Source of the DNA: Trogon surrucura
Taxonomy: Eukaryota; Chordata; Aves; Trogoniformes; Trogonidae
Assembly (NCBI GenBank): GCA_020746105.1
Contig: CM036631.1
Location: 14,295,058-14,359,057, forward strand
DNA length: 64,000 nt
Direction of reading: 5' to 3'
Part shown: positions 39,501-51,130 of the stretch, in pieces
Layout: each line of letters opens with the position of its first letter
How positions within the stretch are numbered: the stretch's first letter is position 1
Notes under the pieces: generated by a model
What the model was told of the DNA's origin: nothing
Seen by the model: only the letters and a program-made list of their open reading frames with translations
The model's database searches: none
Translations under genes and position numbers: made by a program

Positions 39501-41459
39501 GGGGTGCAAAATATCTACAAATCCGGCTCGTATCGCTTTGTTCAAAAACCTGATGGTTTTATATGCTGTGATGGCAGAGGCTCAGCTGTGGAACAACATC
39601 AAAACCATTGCATGAAAGAAATATTGTGAGAGTCACTGACCAATGAAGCGGTCTGTCATCAGTAATTGCTTTTGACAAAGTAGGGCGGTAAATGTGTACG
39701 GGAGGAGGAAAACCTAAGTCAAAACGAAACCTATACCTCAGACTGAGGTGCACTTGTAAAGAAATACTGTGCTGTGCTTCTGGTCTTTAAATTTATGTGT
39801 GTAGATAGGAAGAAGTTGCGTCTATTTCCATTCGGAAAATGGACGTTGGACTCTTAATGCACTTTCTGAGCTGAAGTTAAATAAGTGGAGAGGGCCAAGC
39901 TAGTAACAGTATAAGCAAATATACCTCTATTACGTCAATCAAGTTGTGGTTATTTATTTTAGAGCTGATTTTGGCTAGTGTATTGTACTCAATATATTGC
40001 ATTATGGAACAGTTTGACTGTGCTTCAGATTACTCCTCTGGAATATGCGGTGAAAGTATTCATGCAAAATATGAACCTGAGCGTGGTTCCCTTGTGTTAC
40101 AGGAAGGTTGCTCACTGCAGTACCCCGCAGACTGCTAAACGGGTTTGCGTGCAGCACAGCCAAAGCTTGCTCTCCCAAAGACAGCTCTTGCAATGGAAGT
40201 GTGGTTTATACTATTGAAAAACACTTTAAAATGGTATGGCTTGCATCAGGTCCATCAGTGAAACAAGCTACTTCAGCAAAAACAGTTCTGTGTGCGTATA
40301 ACCGCGTTTAGGGCTTTTGTTCGTATGGAAAATCTAAATTAGGAAATGAATCTGCTGAATGATTAGTACTGTGTCAGCAAAGGTTTCTACAGTTAACCTG
40401 ACCTCAACCAATTCTATGGTGAGGTTGTAACCACAGGGAAACGAACCTGGGGGTACCTTTCAGCAGTTTGCTGGGTTGAGAGACAAGCAAAGCAGAGGAT
40501 TTCCCACCCAGCCTCATTTAAAGCATGTGGCATATCAGTATCCATATGGGATGTTTCACGATTAATCATCATGGAGATTTGTCTCTGTGGAAGATGTTTC
40601 ATTTAGCCCAGGACTGAAAAACAAAGGATATGTTGCTGCCACACTAATCAAAAACACAGAAAATCTGCTGTTCATATGTGCCAATTGTTGCTGCAGTGTA
40701 GTGTAAATGCACTCAGAGATGAGAAAAATAATTACAGGCAACCATTCTGTAGAAAGTTTACAGGAATATGGACTCTTTAGGAGGACACGTTCAAGTGCTT
40801 AAAAAGCCTTTCACCGACTTAATTCTGGTTACTGAGTTCTTTTTGTGCTTGCTGTTGGTAAGTTCATCAGACTGAAACACCTGAATTGAAAAACTTCCAA
40901 GCATAAAGCAAAATTATAGTCATGGGGTGAGGCAGGTCAGTGGAAATTTCAAACTTTAGGTGGTTTTGTCTGTTGCCGTGGTAAGACTACGCACAAACAC
41001 AAAACCTGACTTGAATCCCAGAGAATCACCTTTATTTATAAAGGTGAACGTGTTAAGTACATCTGTGCGTATACTGCTGCTCCAGTTACTTTCCGGAAGT
41101 TTCCGAGTATCAGAAAAGTGTAAGCGTTGCCACTGCAAAATACCTCGTAGAGAAATGGCCACTTCTGTAAGTTGAATGCTGTCACCTATGGGTAGATTAT
41201 ACCTTTGAATAGTTGAGCAGTGGCAAGATCTCTTTAGTTTTGTTCAGCAAAGTTTGAAAATTTATTTTGTAATGTTATCAGTTAATACTTGAGGCTGTTG
41301 CTTAACTGAGGTTCAGGTCATTATAGCACGAATAGATATTTCTATAGCCACTGTTACAGCAAGAATTGTACTTCCTGCAGTTTCAACAGGTTTTTCTCAC
41401 TTCTTGTCCCAATCAGCTTGGGCTGTTGAAGAGTTCCTTCTATGTCATTCTGCAAACCC
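33501..41459. other. Long noncoding stretch, nothing recognised
   Basis: No gene, RNA gene or mobile element is recognised across about 8 kb. Short open frames at 34,819-35,004, 35,273-35,614, 36,332-36,637 and 39,944-40,311 have no recognisable domain and overlap antisense frames, as expected by chance. Confidence 0.6.
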
Positions 41460-42056
41460 ACACTTCACCCAGAGCCTGAATGAATACCATGTGCAGTGCA
41501 GGTCTCTCTACTGCAATAAGAAACAAAATAAACTCAAAAAGGCACAGAAAAGGACAGCGAGAATTACTAAAGGTCTGAGCAAGAAGCGACTGAACTACTT
41601 GGGATTCTTCAGCTCAGAAAACAAATGAGTGAGATGGGATCTGAGAGAAGTCTACAAATCACAAGTGGCATTGGTGGGTGGATAATGGTGACCATCTCTT
41701 ACAGTAAAAGATCTAGGGGCTGTCAAATGAAGTTACTAGGAATCATACTCAAAACAAAGAAATGTAGACTTCTGGAAGTAGACTTCCTCCCAACAGATGC
41801 TTTGGACGCAGAAAATGTCTGCATGGCTTTAAGGGGAGACAGGGCAAATATCTGGGAGGGATGGCTCTGTTGAAGGTTGCTAAATGGCCACACTGATCTC
41901 AGGAAGTGTTCAAGCTTAAAATAATTACAGACTGGAAAAGTACTCAAAGTATCGTATATGTTTGCCTCTGTTCTTAACTTACATAAGATCTGCTTATGGC
42001 CATTGTTGAAGACAGGATGCTGAACCAGATGGCCATTCTGCAGCTCTTATATACTT
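41460..42056 (+). mobile_element. Ancient CR1 LINE, 3' portion of ORF2 and 3' UTR
   Basis: The first part (41,530-41,680) encodes a decayed CR1 C-terminal region. KAQKRTARITKGL and RLNYLGFFSSENK correspond to the '[14 protein letters not shown]...L.LFSLEKRR' segment after the reverse-transcriptase domain, followed after a stop by a remnant of the 'LREVYK' segment. Further on, TCTTACAGTAAAAGATCTAG and GGGGCTGTCAAATGAAG match the conserved 'tacaagaactaggggccatccaatgaa' text of old sauropsid CR1s. The 3' end GGATGCTGAACCAGATGGCC matches the typical 'gggctagatggaccattggtctgaccc' terminus. Several stops and frameshifts show it is long dead. It is clearly older and of another subfamily than the CR1 at 43,628. 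Confidence 0.8.
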
Positions 42057-42939
42057 GTCTGCTATAGGTAAGGTTTTGCCAAGATATTTTAACCCTAGAT
42101 ATCTGAGACCTTGATTTTTTTTTCCTTACTTGGTCTTACAGGTCCCAAATTTAGTGCTGATATTTTCATACTTCCAGATCATTTTGCTAGTGGTATCTGG
42201 AGAATCAACACAGTGGATTTTGGTGTGATGGGAGCAGGACTTTTGAAACAAAAATTCAGAAGGTATAGGTCTTTTTTCCACCTTTCAAAGTATTATAGTA
42301 AAAATGACTGTAACTTCCTTTGTTCCCATCTGTTGTTTTGGTGGCAGCACATTCCCACATATGCTGAAAAGGACTGTGGACTATATGTGTTGGCTGTTAC
42401 TCATACGTTGCTTTTGCTACTCATCCCTAAACATCTCTCTTAAACTATCTTTCTCTGGACATATAAGTCTCGGTTTCCAAACTGAACTTCATTTAGTTAT
42501 TTTTATCACAATTATTAACCACCAGTTTTGATTGCTAGCTCTTCTGGGGCTTTTTAGCGTTTCACAAAGGCCAGAGAAGACCATCATTTGGGAATCTTAA
42601 GCCAAACTTTTGATCCGTGATAAGCGTGATACAAGAACAGTGCAAGTCCCATCTTTGACGGCATACAAGGCGAGTACATAAAATACTTCCTTGTTATAAT
42701 GCTCAGCCGTAAGTGTTGCTATTAAGTCATCAGCTAATTTCTAATTCTGTGAAAGAAGCTTGTTTTGGGCAGAAATTTTCAAGGCCTAGGTTTGTTACAA
42801 AGTAGATTGTTTGCCGAATAAAAAGCTTTTAAGCAGACAGACAGCTGAAAGGCCTGAAATTCAACAGTTGCAGTTTGCATGGAAATTGTCTTTATTGTGG
42901 AGTTGTCTATAGGTTTTTTGTTTTGGACTTCAGTTTTAG
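42057..42939. other. Noncoding spacer, nothing recognised
   Basis: No gene or element is recognised between the old CR1 and the candidate conserved block. Confidence 0.6.
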
Positions 42940-43260
42940 TTGTCTCCTTTGCGCTGCCGCAGCCATCTTGTTTAGTCTTTGCCGTTAGAAAACAATCAGA
43001 AAACCAGTGTTGCCAAGTACAAACGCATCTCATTTTTTAAAGTTCAGCTGTTTTTCCCTTTTATCATGAATTTTACAGCGTGACTGCTGCATGATACCTG
43101 TCAGATATGGCCAGCTCTGCCAAAACTAATGAAAGGAGCGTTTTGGCCAGACGTTGTTGCTGCCATTACAAGTTCCGCCATTGCCAGACCTTTTGGGCTA
43201 AATCGGCACAATTTTCTGCTTTCATATTTAAGGGACTAACTGGCATATAAAAAAGAAACC
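42940..43260. promoter_or_regulatory. Candidate conserved noncoding block with YY1-like motifs
   Basis: It contains GCCGCAGCCATCTTG (about 42,955-42,969), close to the YY1 consensus GCCGCCATCTTG, and TTCCGCCATTGCC near 43,173, which also has a CCAT core. E-box-like CACCTG/CAGGTG sites are not present. The text is complex, not low-complexity, and holds a few CpGs. This is a composition-based suggestion only. The + strand also carries a TATATTTAAGG-like AT motif (TCATATTTAAGGGAC, near 43,222), but no transcription start is implied. Confidence 0.22.
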
Positions 43261-43627
43261 TTGCATCTGTCTAGGTGCACAGCAGAAAGAAGCAGGTGCA
43301 TGCAGAGGCTCTCAGTAACAGAGAGGCAGCATCGTGAAGTAGAGCTGAGAAATAACTGTAAACTAGATTGTGTGTCAAAGGATAGAAGAAATTTAGCAGA
43401 TTATGGAAGATCAAGAAGCAGAGGTCAGTTCTATGTGAAAGACCAAGCACAACTGGGAAGCTTAAAGGAAAGCAGAAGCGAGTACAGAGGTGTGCAGACT
43501 TGATCAAGAAGGTGTCAGTGTAAGGTAGAAAGCTAAAAATTTGGTTGGTGGCAATTAGTAATTTTTTTAGGTGTTCTAATTCCCTAGCAAGCCATGATGC
43601 TGGGCCTTAGCTGAACATGCTTAGTGG
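43261..43627. other. Noncoding spacer, nothing recognised
   Basis: Purine-rich spacer between the candidate block and the CR1 3' end. Open frames on both strands (43,261-43,507) have no domain. Confidence 0.55.
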
Positions 43628-44507
43628 AATCACAGAATCACAGAATGTTAAAGGTTGGAAGGGACCTCAAAGATCATCTAGTCCAACCCCCCTGCCAGAG
43701 CAGGATCACCTACACTAGAGCGCACAGGAACGCGTCCAGGCGGGTTTTGAATGTCTCAAGAGATGGAGATTCCACAACCTCCCTAGGCAGCCTGTTCCAG
43801 TGCTCAGTCACCCTCACAGTGAAAAAGTTTTTCCTCATATTTTTCTGGAACCTCCTGTGTTCCAGCTTCCACCCATTGCCCCTTGTCCTGTCAGTGGACG
43901 CCGCTGAAAAGAGCCTGGCTCCATCCTCCTGACATTCCCCCTTGACATATTTATAAACATTGATGAGGTCACCCCTCAGCCTCCTCTTCTCCAAGCTAAA
44001 GAGATCCAGCTCCTTCAGCCTTTCCTCATAAGGGAGATGCTCCACTCCCTTCACCATCTTTGTGGCTCTACGCTGGACTCTCTCAAGCAGCTCCCTGTCC
44101 TTCTTGAACTGAGGGGCCCAGAACTGGACACAATATTCCAGATGCGGCCTCACCAGGGCAGAGTAGAGGGGCAGGAGGACCTCTCTTGACCTACTTGCTA
44201 CTCCCCTTCTAATACACCCCAGGATGCCATTGGCCTTCTTGGCCACGAGGGCACACTGCTGGCTCATGGTCATCCTGCTGTCCACTAGAACCCCCAGGTC
44301 CCTTTCCCCTGCACTGCTCTCCAGCAGGGCAGTCCCCAACCTATATTGGCACATGGGGTTATTTTTTCCCAAGTGCAAAACTCTACACTTGCCCTTATTA
44401 AACTTCATAAGATTTCTCCCCGCCCAGCCCTCCAGCCTGTCCAGGTCTCTCTGAATGGCTGCACAGCCTTCTGGTGTGTCAACCACTCCCCCCAACTTCG
44501 TATCATC
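43628..44507 (-). mobile_element. 5'-truncated CR1 LINE, relatively young
   Basis: This is an avian-type chicken-repeat-1 element inserted on the minus strand. The 3' end at 43,628 carries two and a half copies of the diagnostic octamer (AATCACAGAATCACAGAATG on the + strand), preceded in the element by the short 3' UTR with GGACTAGATGATCTTTGAGG and GGTCCCTTCCAACC. The body is the C-terminal part of ORF2. The 5' break falls at 44,507, immediately at the Asp-Asp of the reverse-transcriptase catalytic motif, so most of the RT domain and the whole endonuclease are missing. Without these it cannot move itself. 5' truncation is normal for CR1. No target-site duplication is seen, as usual for this family. 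Confidence 0.96.
43710..44507 (-). pseudogene. CR1 ORF2 C-terminal fragment (reverse transcriptase end and thumb-to-C-terminal region)
   Basis: The frame is open for about 265 codons from the truncation point to a TAG at 43,710-43,712. The first residues are [14 protein letters not shown], where DD is what remains of the RT catalytic [FY]ADD. Then come [19 protein letters not shown], a region around [51 protein letters not shown] and, near the end, [20 protein letters not shown]. All are hallmarks of CR1 ORF2. In an intact element this protein is the endonuclease/reverse transcriptase that copies CR1 RNA, and CR1-tailed SINE RNA, into a chromosomal nick. Absence of any stop or frameshift suggests a fairly recent insertion. 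The fragment has no start codon of its own at the break and no known promoter, so expression is not expected. Confidence 0.95.
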
Positions 44508-46339
44508 GAAATAACACCTGTCTTAAGTCATCCTATAAAACAGGCTTCTGAAAAGGGTTCTGAAGTTGATTAACTTTGTTCCCCCACCCACTTTGCTTTT
44601 CAAGCATGTTCTGGTTTCACTCAGGGCTGGAAATGAGAGTTGTCAGGAAGGGATAGCTTTGTGGTACACGAGGAAATGCAAGAGTTTGGTAATGGAAGCC
44701 TTTGTCTAGTAAGATTTTTTTAAAAATTTATTCATATAAATGCAAGGAATGGGCCAAAATAAGTCAAATTCCTCATTCATTTTGTGGTGCACCAGTGAAG
44801 CTTTACATGACATGACAACCTGGGGATGATACAGAGTATGTTTGCAATTAAAGTAAGTTGTCAAAAAACAAGCTGTAAGACAAACAGCACTTCCAACATT
44901 TGTGTCCCCTCTCTGAGACAACAACCTGTAGCTGTTAGTTGGCAAGGTAGACCAAAAGATGGCAGAGTTTTTGACTCTGTGTGTGCTTTTGGGGGAGATT
45001 CATTATCTTTTCCTATGTCTTCTCTGCACCTGGTTTCAGGGAGTCAATATTTTTTTAAGCTGGCAAGACGTGCTTTTTCTTTATTGCCAAACTGGTGAAA
45101 TGGCTTCCAAGTCAAAAGAGATCAGGGGTTATTTTGGTTTTCAAAGCTTCCTCTACTATTTTTTTCCCATCTCTCCACATCCTTTGCGCTCAGCAAACAA
45201 GATGGTCGGATTCAAAAGAAAGCGTGCTCAGAACTCAGTCTCTTTTGCAACAGTTGTAAGTGAAAGTACAATCCAACTGTTGGCAAATCACAACCTCATT
45301 GTTTTGGCAACACTGTTTCATTTACTTTTTTTTCTTTTATGCTAACTTGTTTGCTCAGGTATTGGAATTCAGAGTTTTTCCTTCTTTTCAGAAATTCACA
45401 CCCTTTCTGGCAAGGTTTGAACTGATTTTATTGCTTACAATTATACCTACAGGTAAAATAAATACTTTCCCACGGATGCACTGGAATCCAGCATGATTAT
45501 AAGCTGATGTAGCTGTAAGAGCTGAGTTGTACAACTAGTATTTCTGCTGTTCTGTCTTCTCTTTCCGACAGTTCTTAAAGACACAGGACTCGAATCTGTT
45601 CTTGCCCTTGAACAATCACAGCAATTATTCTTAAAGCTTGCAGGGTCTCCTCCATGCAAAGTTGGTGGAAGGAAATGAGAAAAGAACCAAACGACTTGTA
45701 GAGAAAAGAAGTCTAAGAGAAATCTAATGTGACTTTGCCACACAAATATTGCTATGGCCTTTAGTGCATAACTGAGCAGAGCTCTACAATGTGAACACAA
45801 AAATGACATGGAAAGAGCGGTTTGATGTCACAAAGAAAGGCATCGAAAAGTTAGGAAATGCCCTAATTAAGGTTGCCTGTGCAATTCATTATGATTCATT
45901 TTTTAATTATCCGATCACATACTATTTTTTCCGCAGAGCTCTCTACCTCTGTGCACAGGATGTTCGGAGCACTCTTAATGAGTAGTTTGCTTTATCTTCA
46001 TTGTTCCATGTGTGGCCCAAGACCTTATTTACTGTGTGCTATTAAATCCTGTTTTGAGCGCTAAATCTGTAAAAAGGCTTTGGCTTGGTGACCTTGTGTG
46101 CCGAAGTATCTAACTTTTCGGCACCCCGCTGCCTAGTGTCGAGAGGTTGAGTTTATGACCCAGGTGTACTGTCGCAGCTGTATTGCCATCAGAGCAGGGC
46201 TGGTTCTCTGGCCCAGTACTGCAGGGCATTGTGTGGATGTGCCAGTCCCTGGCTCAGGTAACTCCAGCAAGTGCATGCCATTCTGTGGTATCAACCTACC
46301 GTTATCCAGAATTCAAATAAGCATCTCCTTCCATTACAC
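44508..46339. other. Noncoding stretch; one weak exon-like segment
   Basis: No gene is recognised. At 45,194-45,255 a 62-nt segment lies between an acceptor-like TTTGCGCTCAG and a good donor (TTGTAAGTG) and includes an ATG with open frame (M-V-G-F-K-R-K-R...). This is speculative, because such pairs occur by chance. No mobile element is recognised. Confidence 0.5.
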
Positions 46340-46510
46340 AGTTAAACAGGAGGCTAGGATTTCTGACTCATGCATCCTGTTTTCAGCAGTGCCACTTACA
46401 TGTTAGGAAGCCTTGGAAAAGCTGTTTGCCAGTTGTGACCCAACTTGCCTCTCTCTAGGATGGGAACAATGACACAGGCAAAACTATGTCACGGTGTTCT
46501 CTGGCTCCAA
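46340..46510 (+). mobile_element. Probable MIR-like SINE fragment
   Basis: The order of motifs follows MIR: AGGAGGCTAGGATTTCTGAC, then AGCAGTGCCACTTACATG, AGCCTTGGAAAAGC in place of 'ccttgggcaagtc', then CCTCTCTCTAGGATGGGAAC in place of 'cctcagtttcctcatctgtaaaatgggga'. It is strongly diverged. The assignment is moderate and boundaries are approximate. Confidence 0.45.
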
Positions 46511-49500
46511 TGGTTCAAAGTCCTTCATAGTCTTGGATACAAAACATTAGGGAAAGAAAATATGTTGCTTCTTCATCCAAAACTGAAGGTCGAAGTTCTG
46601 GAAGTATCACCTTGTCTCATTGCCTGAACAAGATTTACATTAGAACTCTCGGTGATTCATTCTTTCCATAAGAAAATAAACTACTTCCAATTTAAGGAAA
46701 ATTGGGATCTTCAGAGTCATCCCAGAAGCACCACCAACTTCTTCAAGTAATTACACAAGAGATTGCAAAGCATGTAGTTTTCTACTCAATTTGTTATGCC
46801 CGTAGACTAACACAATGAGCCATGGAGGATTCCTTAGCCTGGAGATCAAAGAACACGGAATGTCTCATCTCTACGGCTCAGCTCACCCTTCTCCCCTTCC
46901 AAAAAGCCAAGTTCCCTTGGCCATGCTGCCTGGTGGAAACAACTGATGACCTTTGCCGTCTCTCAGATCATGCTTAGGCAAATCTGAGAGAAGAGTATCT
47001 GGCAAGAACCAAACCCATATTTGCGTGGAGGCTAACAATGGGGCGGACAACCCTAGGCCAGAGCTGACTAAAATCCTGTGATGTGATGACAGTAAATCCC
47101 ACAGTCTTTGGTAGAGTTGTAGGAATGTACCAATTCCAGTGTTTCATTTAGGAGATATTTTGCAACATAAGAATGTAGTTTTTGATGGGTAAATGAAGAA
47201 AGGTTTTCCTCTTTACAGAATATCACTGAGTTTTTATATTTCAGAGAGGGAGGAAAGGTCAAGTAGCTACTTGAACATGTATCTCTTAAAACTTAGGATG
47301 ACATACAACCGTGGAACCCCTTGTTGTGTGCTTACTTTTCTGTTCTGTTGTTTGGCAGTAAAGGTGGCACGGATGGTAATTTTCTGTTTCTAGAGGAGAA
47401 AAAATGTCAAAATATTATTAGAGTTTTTCCTTAATGGGATTTTGATGATATTTTCAAGGGCAGAGAAACAATTTGCTGCTTATTTCTACCCTGAGGCCCT
47501 GCCAGTGTGACCTCATGTTCATTTGCAACCAAAAGCTTCATTGATTTTCTGCATTGATTTTCTTTCATTTATATTTAATCCAAATTCAAAAGCATATAAA
47601 TGATACTTGAATTGTTCCTCCTGTGCTAACATATTGGAAATTTTCATTGCATTGACTAAGAATGTGCTTCCAAGCATATGCATTCACATAGCAAATCAAA
47701 TAGACCACAATTAATGTATGTAATAAGAACAGATATGCAAGGATCAGGCTTGCTTGTCCAAATTGAGCATAAATTTCTGGAAATAAAACTCTTCTGCCAC
47801 TCAGAGCCTGTTTGCTCTTTAATTTAATCCTTGATGGGTCAACACATGGGAAACAAGTTACATAGTGGGGAGCAGTGTATACCAAACCTCGGATTAATGC
47901 AGGTTATTGTATAATTTATCTCTACAGAAGGATAGATTTTTTAATTTTTTTTTAAATTTAACCAAGAAACAAAAACTGTCCAAAAATCTATCTTAAATCC
48001 ATTTTTCAGAAAACAGGACTTGGGTCTTAATTAAGTTGTACTTGACTTGTGTCATTTCTCTCTGAAGTCCCTTGTGCTTTGCCTCTGACTCCTTCCTTCA
48101 GACTGATCGGAAGTGGATTTTGGTGTCGCAGGCGCTGACCATGCCCCTGTTTTCGTGTTGTTTGATGAATCTGATTTGGTCTCCAACGACTAGTGCTATG
48201 TTCCTGATCTTTATTCAAACTGTTCTGAAGCTCTTCGGTTTTTATAAATGCAATGATTCAGCCTGACTGGATCCTTGTTGAAGGCTATGACACAACTTGG
48301 GTTAACTTCAGAATCAGCCCTGCTGGCAGAACAGACTTTCTTGTGAGATTTATAGTACTTCCTGCTTCTAGCTGGGCTGCAAATAGAACAAGAACAGCCT
48401 TTCTCATAGTATCTTGGCACTGCTCCTTCCAGAGGGAACCCAGAACAAACAGGATACAATGAAAAATACCAAACTTTCATGAACTTCTTTTAAAAAAAAA
48501 AAAAAAAAGCCTTTGCTTGTGGTTGGATTTGGTGGACTTGGGTTGTTGCATACTTTATTCATGCCAGTTCACTCACCATTAATTTTTATGAAAGTACATA
48601 CAGTGAATACGTAAAGTTCTGTCTCTATGGACTAGATATAATTCAAGTTGCCCTGAAAAGGTGATGTTTTGGTGCATCAAACTCTTAATGCTAGCAACCC
48701 ATTTGCTTTTCTTAGGGTTTCGTTTGCACTGTCACTTTTTGTACTTGGATCCATCACTGAGTGCCTTTTACCAGTGACCTAAACCTTTAAAACAGGCAGT
48801 CCCTGTACATCGGCCTGAGACAGATTAACGGCGATGAACATTAAAGTGACTCGCTGAAAAATGCAAAAAGGGGGGAAAAAAAGGAGCAGAAAATCAAGGA
48901 CTCCCAAAATCTTCTGTCAGGTTTAAAAACAGGATGCAAAATCAATTGAAAGGAGTAGATGTTGGTTTTGTTAACTCCATTAGACTTGACATAAAACTCT
49001 GAATATCATGCATGACTATTTTTCTGGTGAAACATAACTTCATACTTTTGACATATGGGCAAAGAATTTAAATCTTGAGCTGAAAACTGTGTTGATGTGC
49101 ACCATGAATAGTTTCAAAATAATAAGTATTACATAAAAAATATTATTACCTTAGCTAGCCTGAACTTGTGTTAAAATTGTGTGCTGCCCTTATATGCATT
49201 TTAGTAAAACCAGTAGCTAAATAGGTTAATCAAAATCACTAAAGTCCCAAAGTATTCAAGTTTAAAACCTGCTAACACTATAAATACACTCTTCAGTTCT
49301 CCACCTGATACAAAAGCCCATGTAAACATGCAGACCTTGTCTAATAACAAATGCAGATGTTCAAAGATAGTGCTTGTATTTCCAGTCATGAGTCTACGTT
49401 TCTATTTACAAACCACCTTCTTTCTTTCCTGACATTTCCTGGATTTTTTTAAAAAACATAATCTTTCTAAAGCCTCCATGATCCCGGCTGATCTCCAGCT

Positions 49501-51041
49501 CCTTTTAATATAATCTAAGTGAAGTTCCTTCTCATTCTGCTAAGATATTTATAGCTCTAGGTCTATAATTATGAACTGTAAAGTTCCTTCCTTCGCTTAT
49601 AGACAGCTACATGTATGCGTGTAAGTTTTCCTTACACCCAATTGGTGGTCTATTTTGTCTGCTTGAGAAGAGAAGTTCTCCTTTTGTTCTCACCTTTGCA
49701 TGTGATTCTTGAACACCAGTGAACAAGCAAGTCAGAGGATGATCAGACAGGTGAAGCAGAAGACTGGTGGAAAGTCAGAATGAGGAACCAGGAGTTCAAT
49801 TGCCTCATTCCTGGAGGTGTTCAGCGGGGACAGTGCACATGAGTATGATTTGAAAGACCAGGCTTACTGCATGAAAATGTCCATCCACTCTGTATACCTC
49901 AGGAGGACTCAGTATTCTCCCTTAATCCACCCTTTTTTACCCTCCTCTGCAATAAGCAGAAATACTGCCATATGACAGAAACCCCATATATATATAGATA
50001 AAAAGAATTTAATAGGGACAAATAAATCCTAAATCCCAAATGAGAACAAATATTCAAGAACAAATTGCAGACAAGAAAAGAGACTTGCTGTTTTTATTGT
50101 ATTTTTCCATCAAAATACCCACTTGCAAACAAATATTTGTCAAAAGGACCACTCCAACAGGCCAGGCAGTGTCAACTCCATAACCCCATAACAACTTAGC
50201 CTTCGGGTGGCTGAGGACACTCCACCTCGAGCTCTGTGTTTCACGGTGCACAGGGCATGCAGCTTTGTGACACCACCATGTGTCCTGCTGTGCCTCATGG
50301 CCCACTTGGCACACTGTTCCTTGTATTAATCAACTATTTCCTGTAGCTCTCTTTTCCGTTTAAATCCTGGTCTTCAAGCACCTCTTACCTGTTGTAACTT
50401 CTCAAAAGGCAGTATCAAAAGGGATTAATTTGCTGTAAATCATATGCTCAATTTTTGTTTATTGTTGTATTCATAAGTGAGTAACAAATGGACACACTGT
50501 GGAGAAATCAATATAAATAGACTGCTTTGTGATTGTTATTAAAAAAATGCATTTGTTTTATTAGTCTTAAATTTTACGCAGTATAATTGTGGCAAGGAGG
50601 TAACAATTAAGGGACACCCTAGTAACATGCTCATTAAAAAAACATGGTTTTGTTTTAACGTAATAGGCGTGGAATTAATGACTGTTACAGCTATTTGGAT
50701 GTAACAATAACATCCAGCTCTCCTTTGTAACTGCTAATGGATTTCTTCTCCAGTATGCCTGGGAGGAAATTATTTTCTTTGCTTTAGTGAGATGAGACTC
50801 AGAAAAGCTGGGAATCTGTATGTCTTTTCTCATACTCAGATATAAGTCAGCTAGATCATTCTTCAAGCCAATGGAGTTAAAGGCGGGTTTAAACTGTATT
50901 CCTGAGATATGAGGTTTTGCAGACAGTTACACGGCTGCCCTGAAGGGTCTTTATCATCTCGTGGTACAAAGCTGGATGAAGAGCCTTCACAGCAGCTGTA
51001 TGGTAGCCAGAGAAACCCTTAGTAAGAGTCTCGGTATAATG
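46511..51041. other. Noncoding stretch with A-run
   Basis: No gene is recognised. A17 lies at 48,492-48,508, preceded by about 450 bases of moderately complex sequence (48,030-48,480). A short TA repeat lies at 49,986-49,997. A weak resemblance to old CR1 text at 47,085-47,150 (CAGTCTTTGGTAGAGTTG) is too short to call. Confidence 0.5.
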
Positions 51042-51130
51042 CAGGGGTTCCCAAACTGCGATGTGCATACCATTGGTGGGACACAAACCATTCCCAGATG
51101 GTAGATGAAGGCAGCTTCTCCATTCCTATG
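51042..51130. mobile_element. Terminal fragment of an old hAT-type DNA transposon
   Basis: CAGGGGTTCCCAAACTG at 51,042-51,058 matches the terminal inverted repeat style of hAT transposons (CAGNGGTTCNCAAAC). It is followed by GTGCATACCATTGGTGGGAC, which resembles the subterminal 'gtacgcgtaccnctggtggtacgcg' text of amniote hAT nonautonomous elements. The matching right end, and the 8-bp duplicate of the flanking GTATAATG expected for a hAT insertion, were not found within the next kilobase. This is therefore a solo left end or a badly decayed element. Confidence 0.5.

Noticed and set aside
47085..47150. Old CR1 fragment in minus orientation
   Set aside because: One short stretch (CAGTCTTTGGTAGAGTTG) resembles CR1 text, but neighbours do not support it.
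48030..48508. Possible processed pseudogene ending in A17
   Set aside because: No recognisable protein in the preceding 450 bases, no target-site duplication found, and CR1 rarely makes processed pseudogenes in birds. The A-run is probably a simple tract.
49700..50330. Possible endogenous retrovirus LTR
   Set aside because: No paired LTR, primer-binding site or TG...CA boundaries could be identified.
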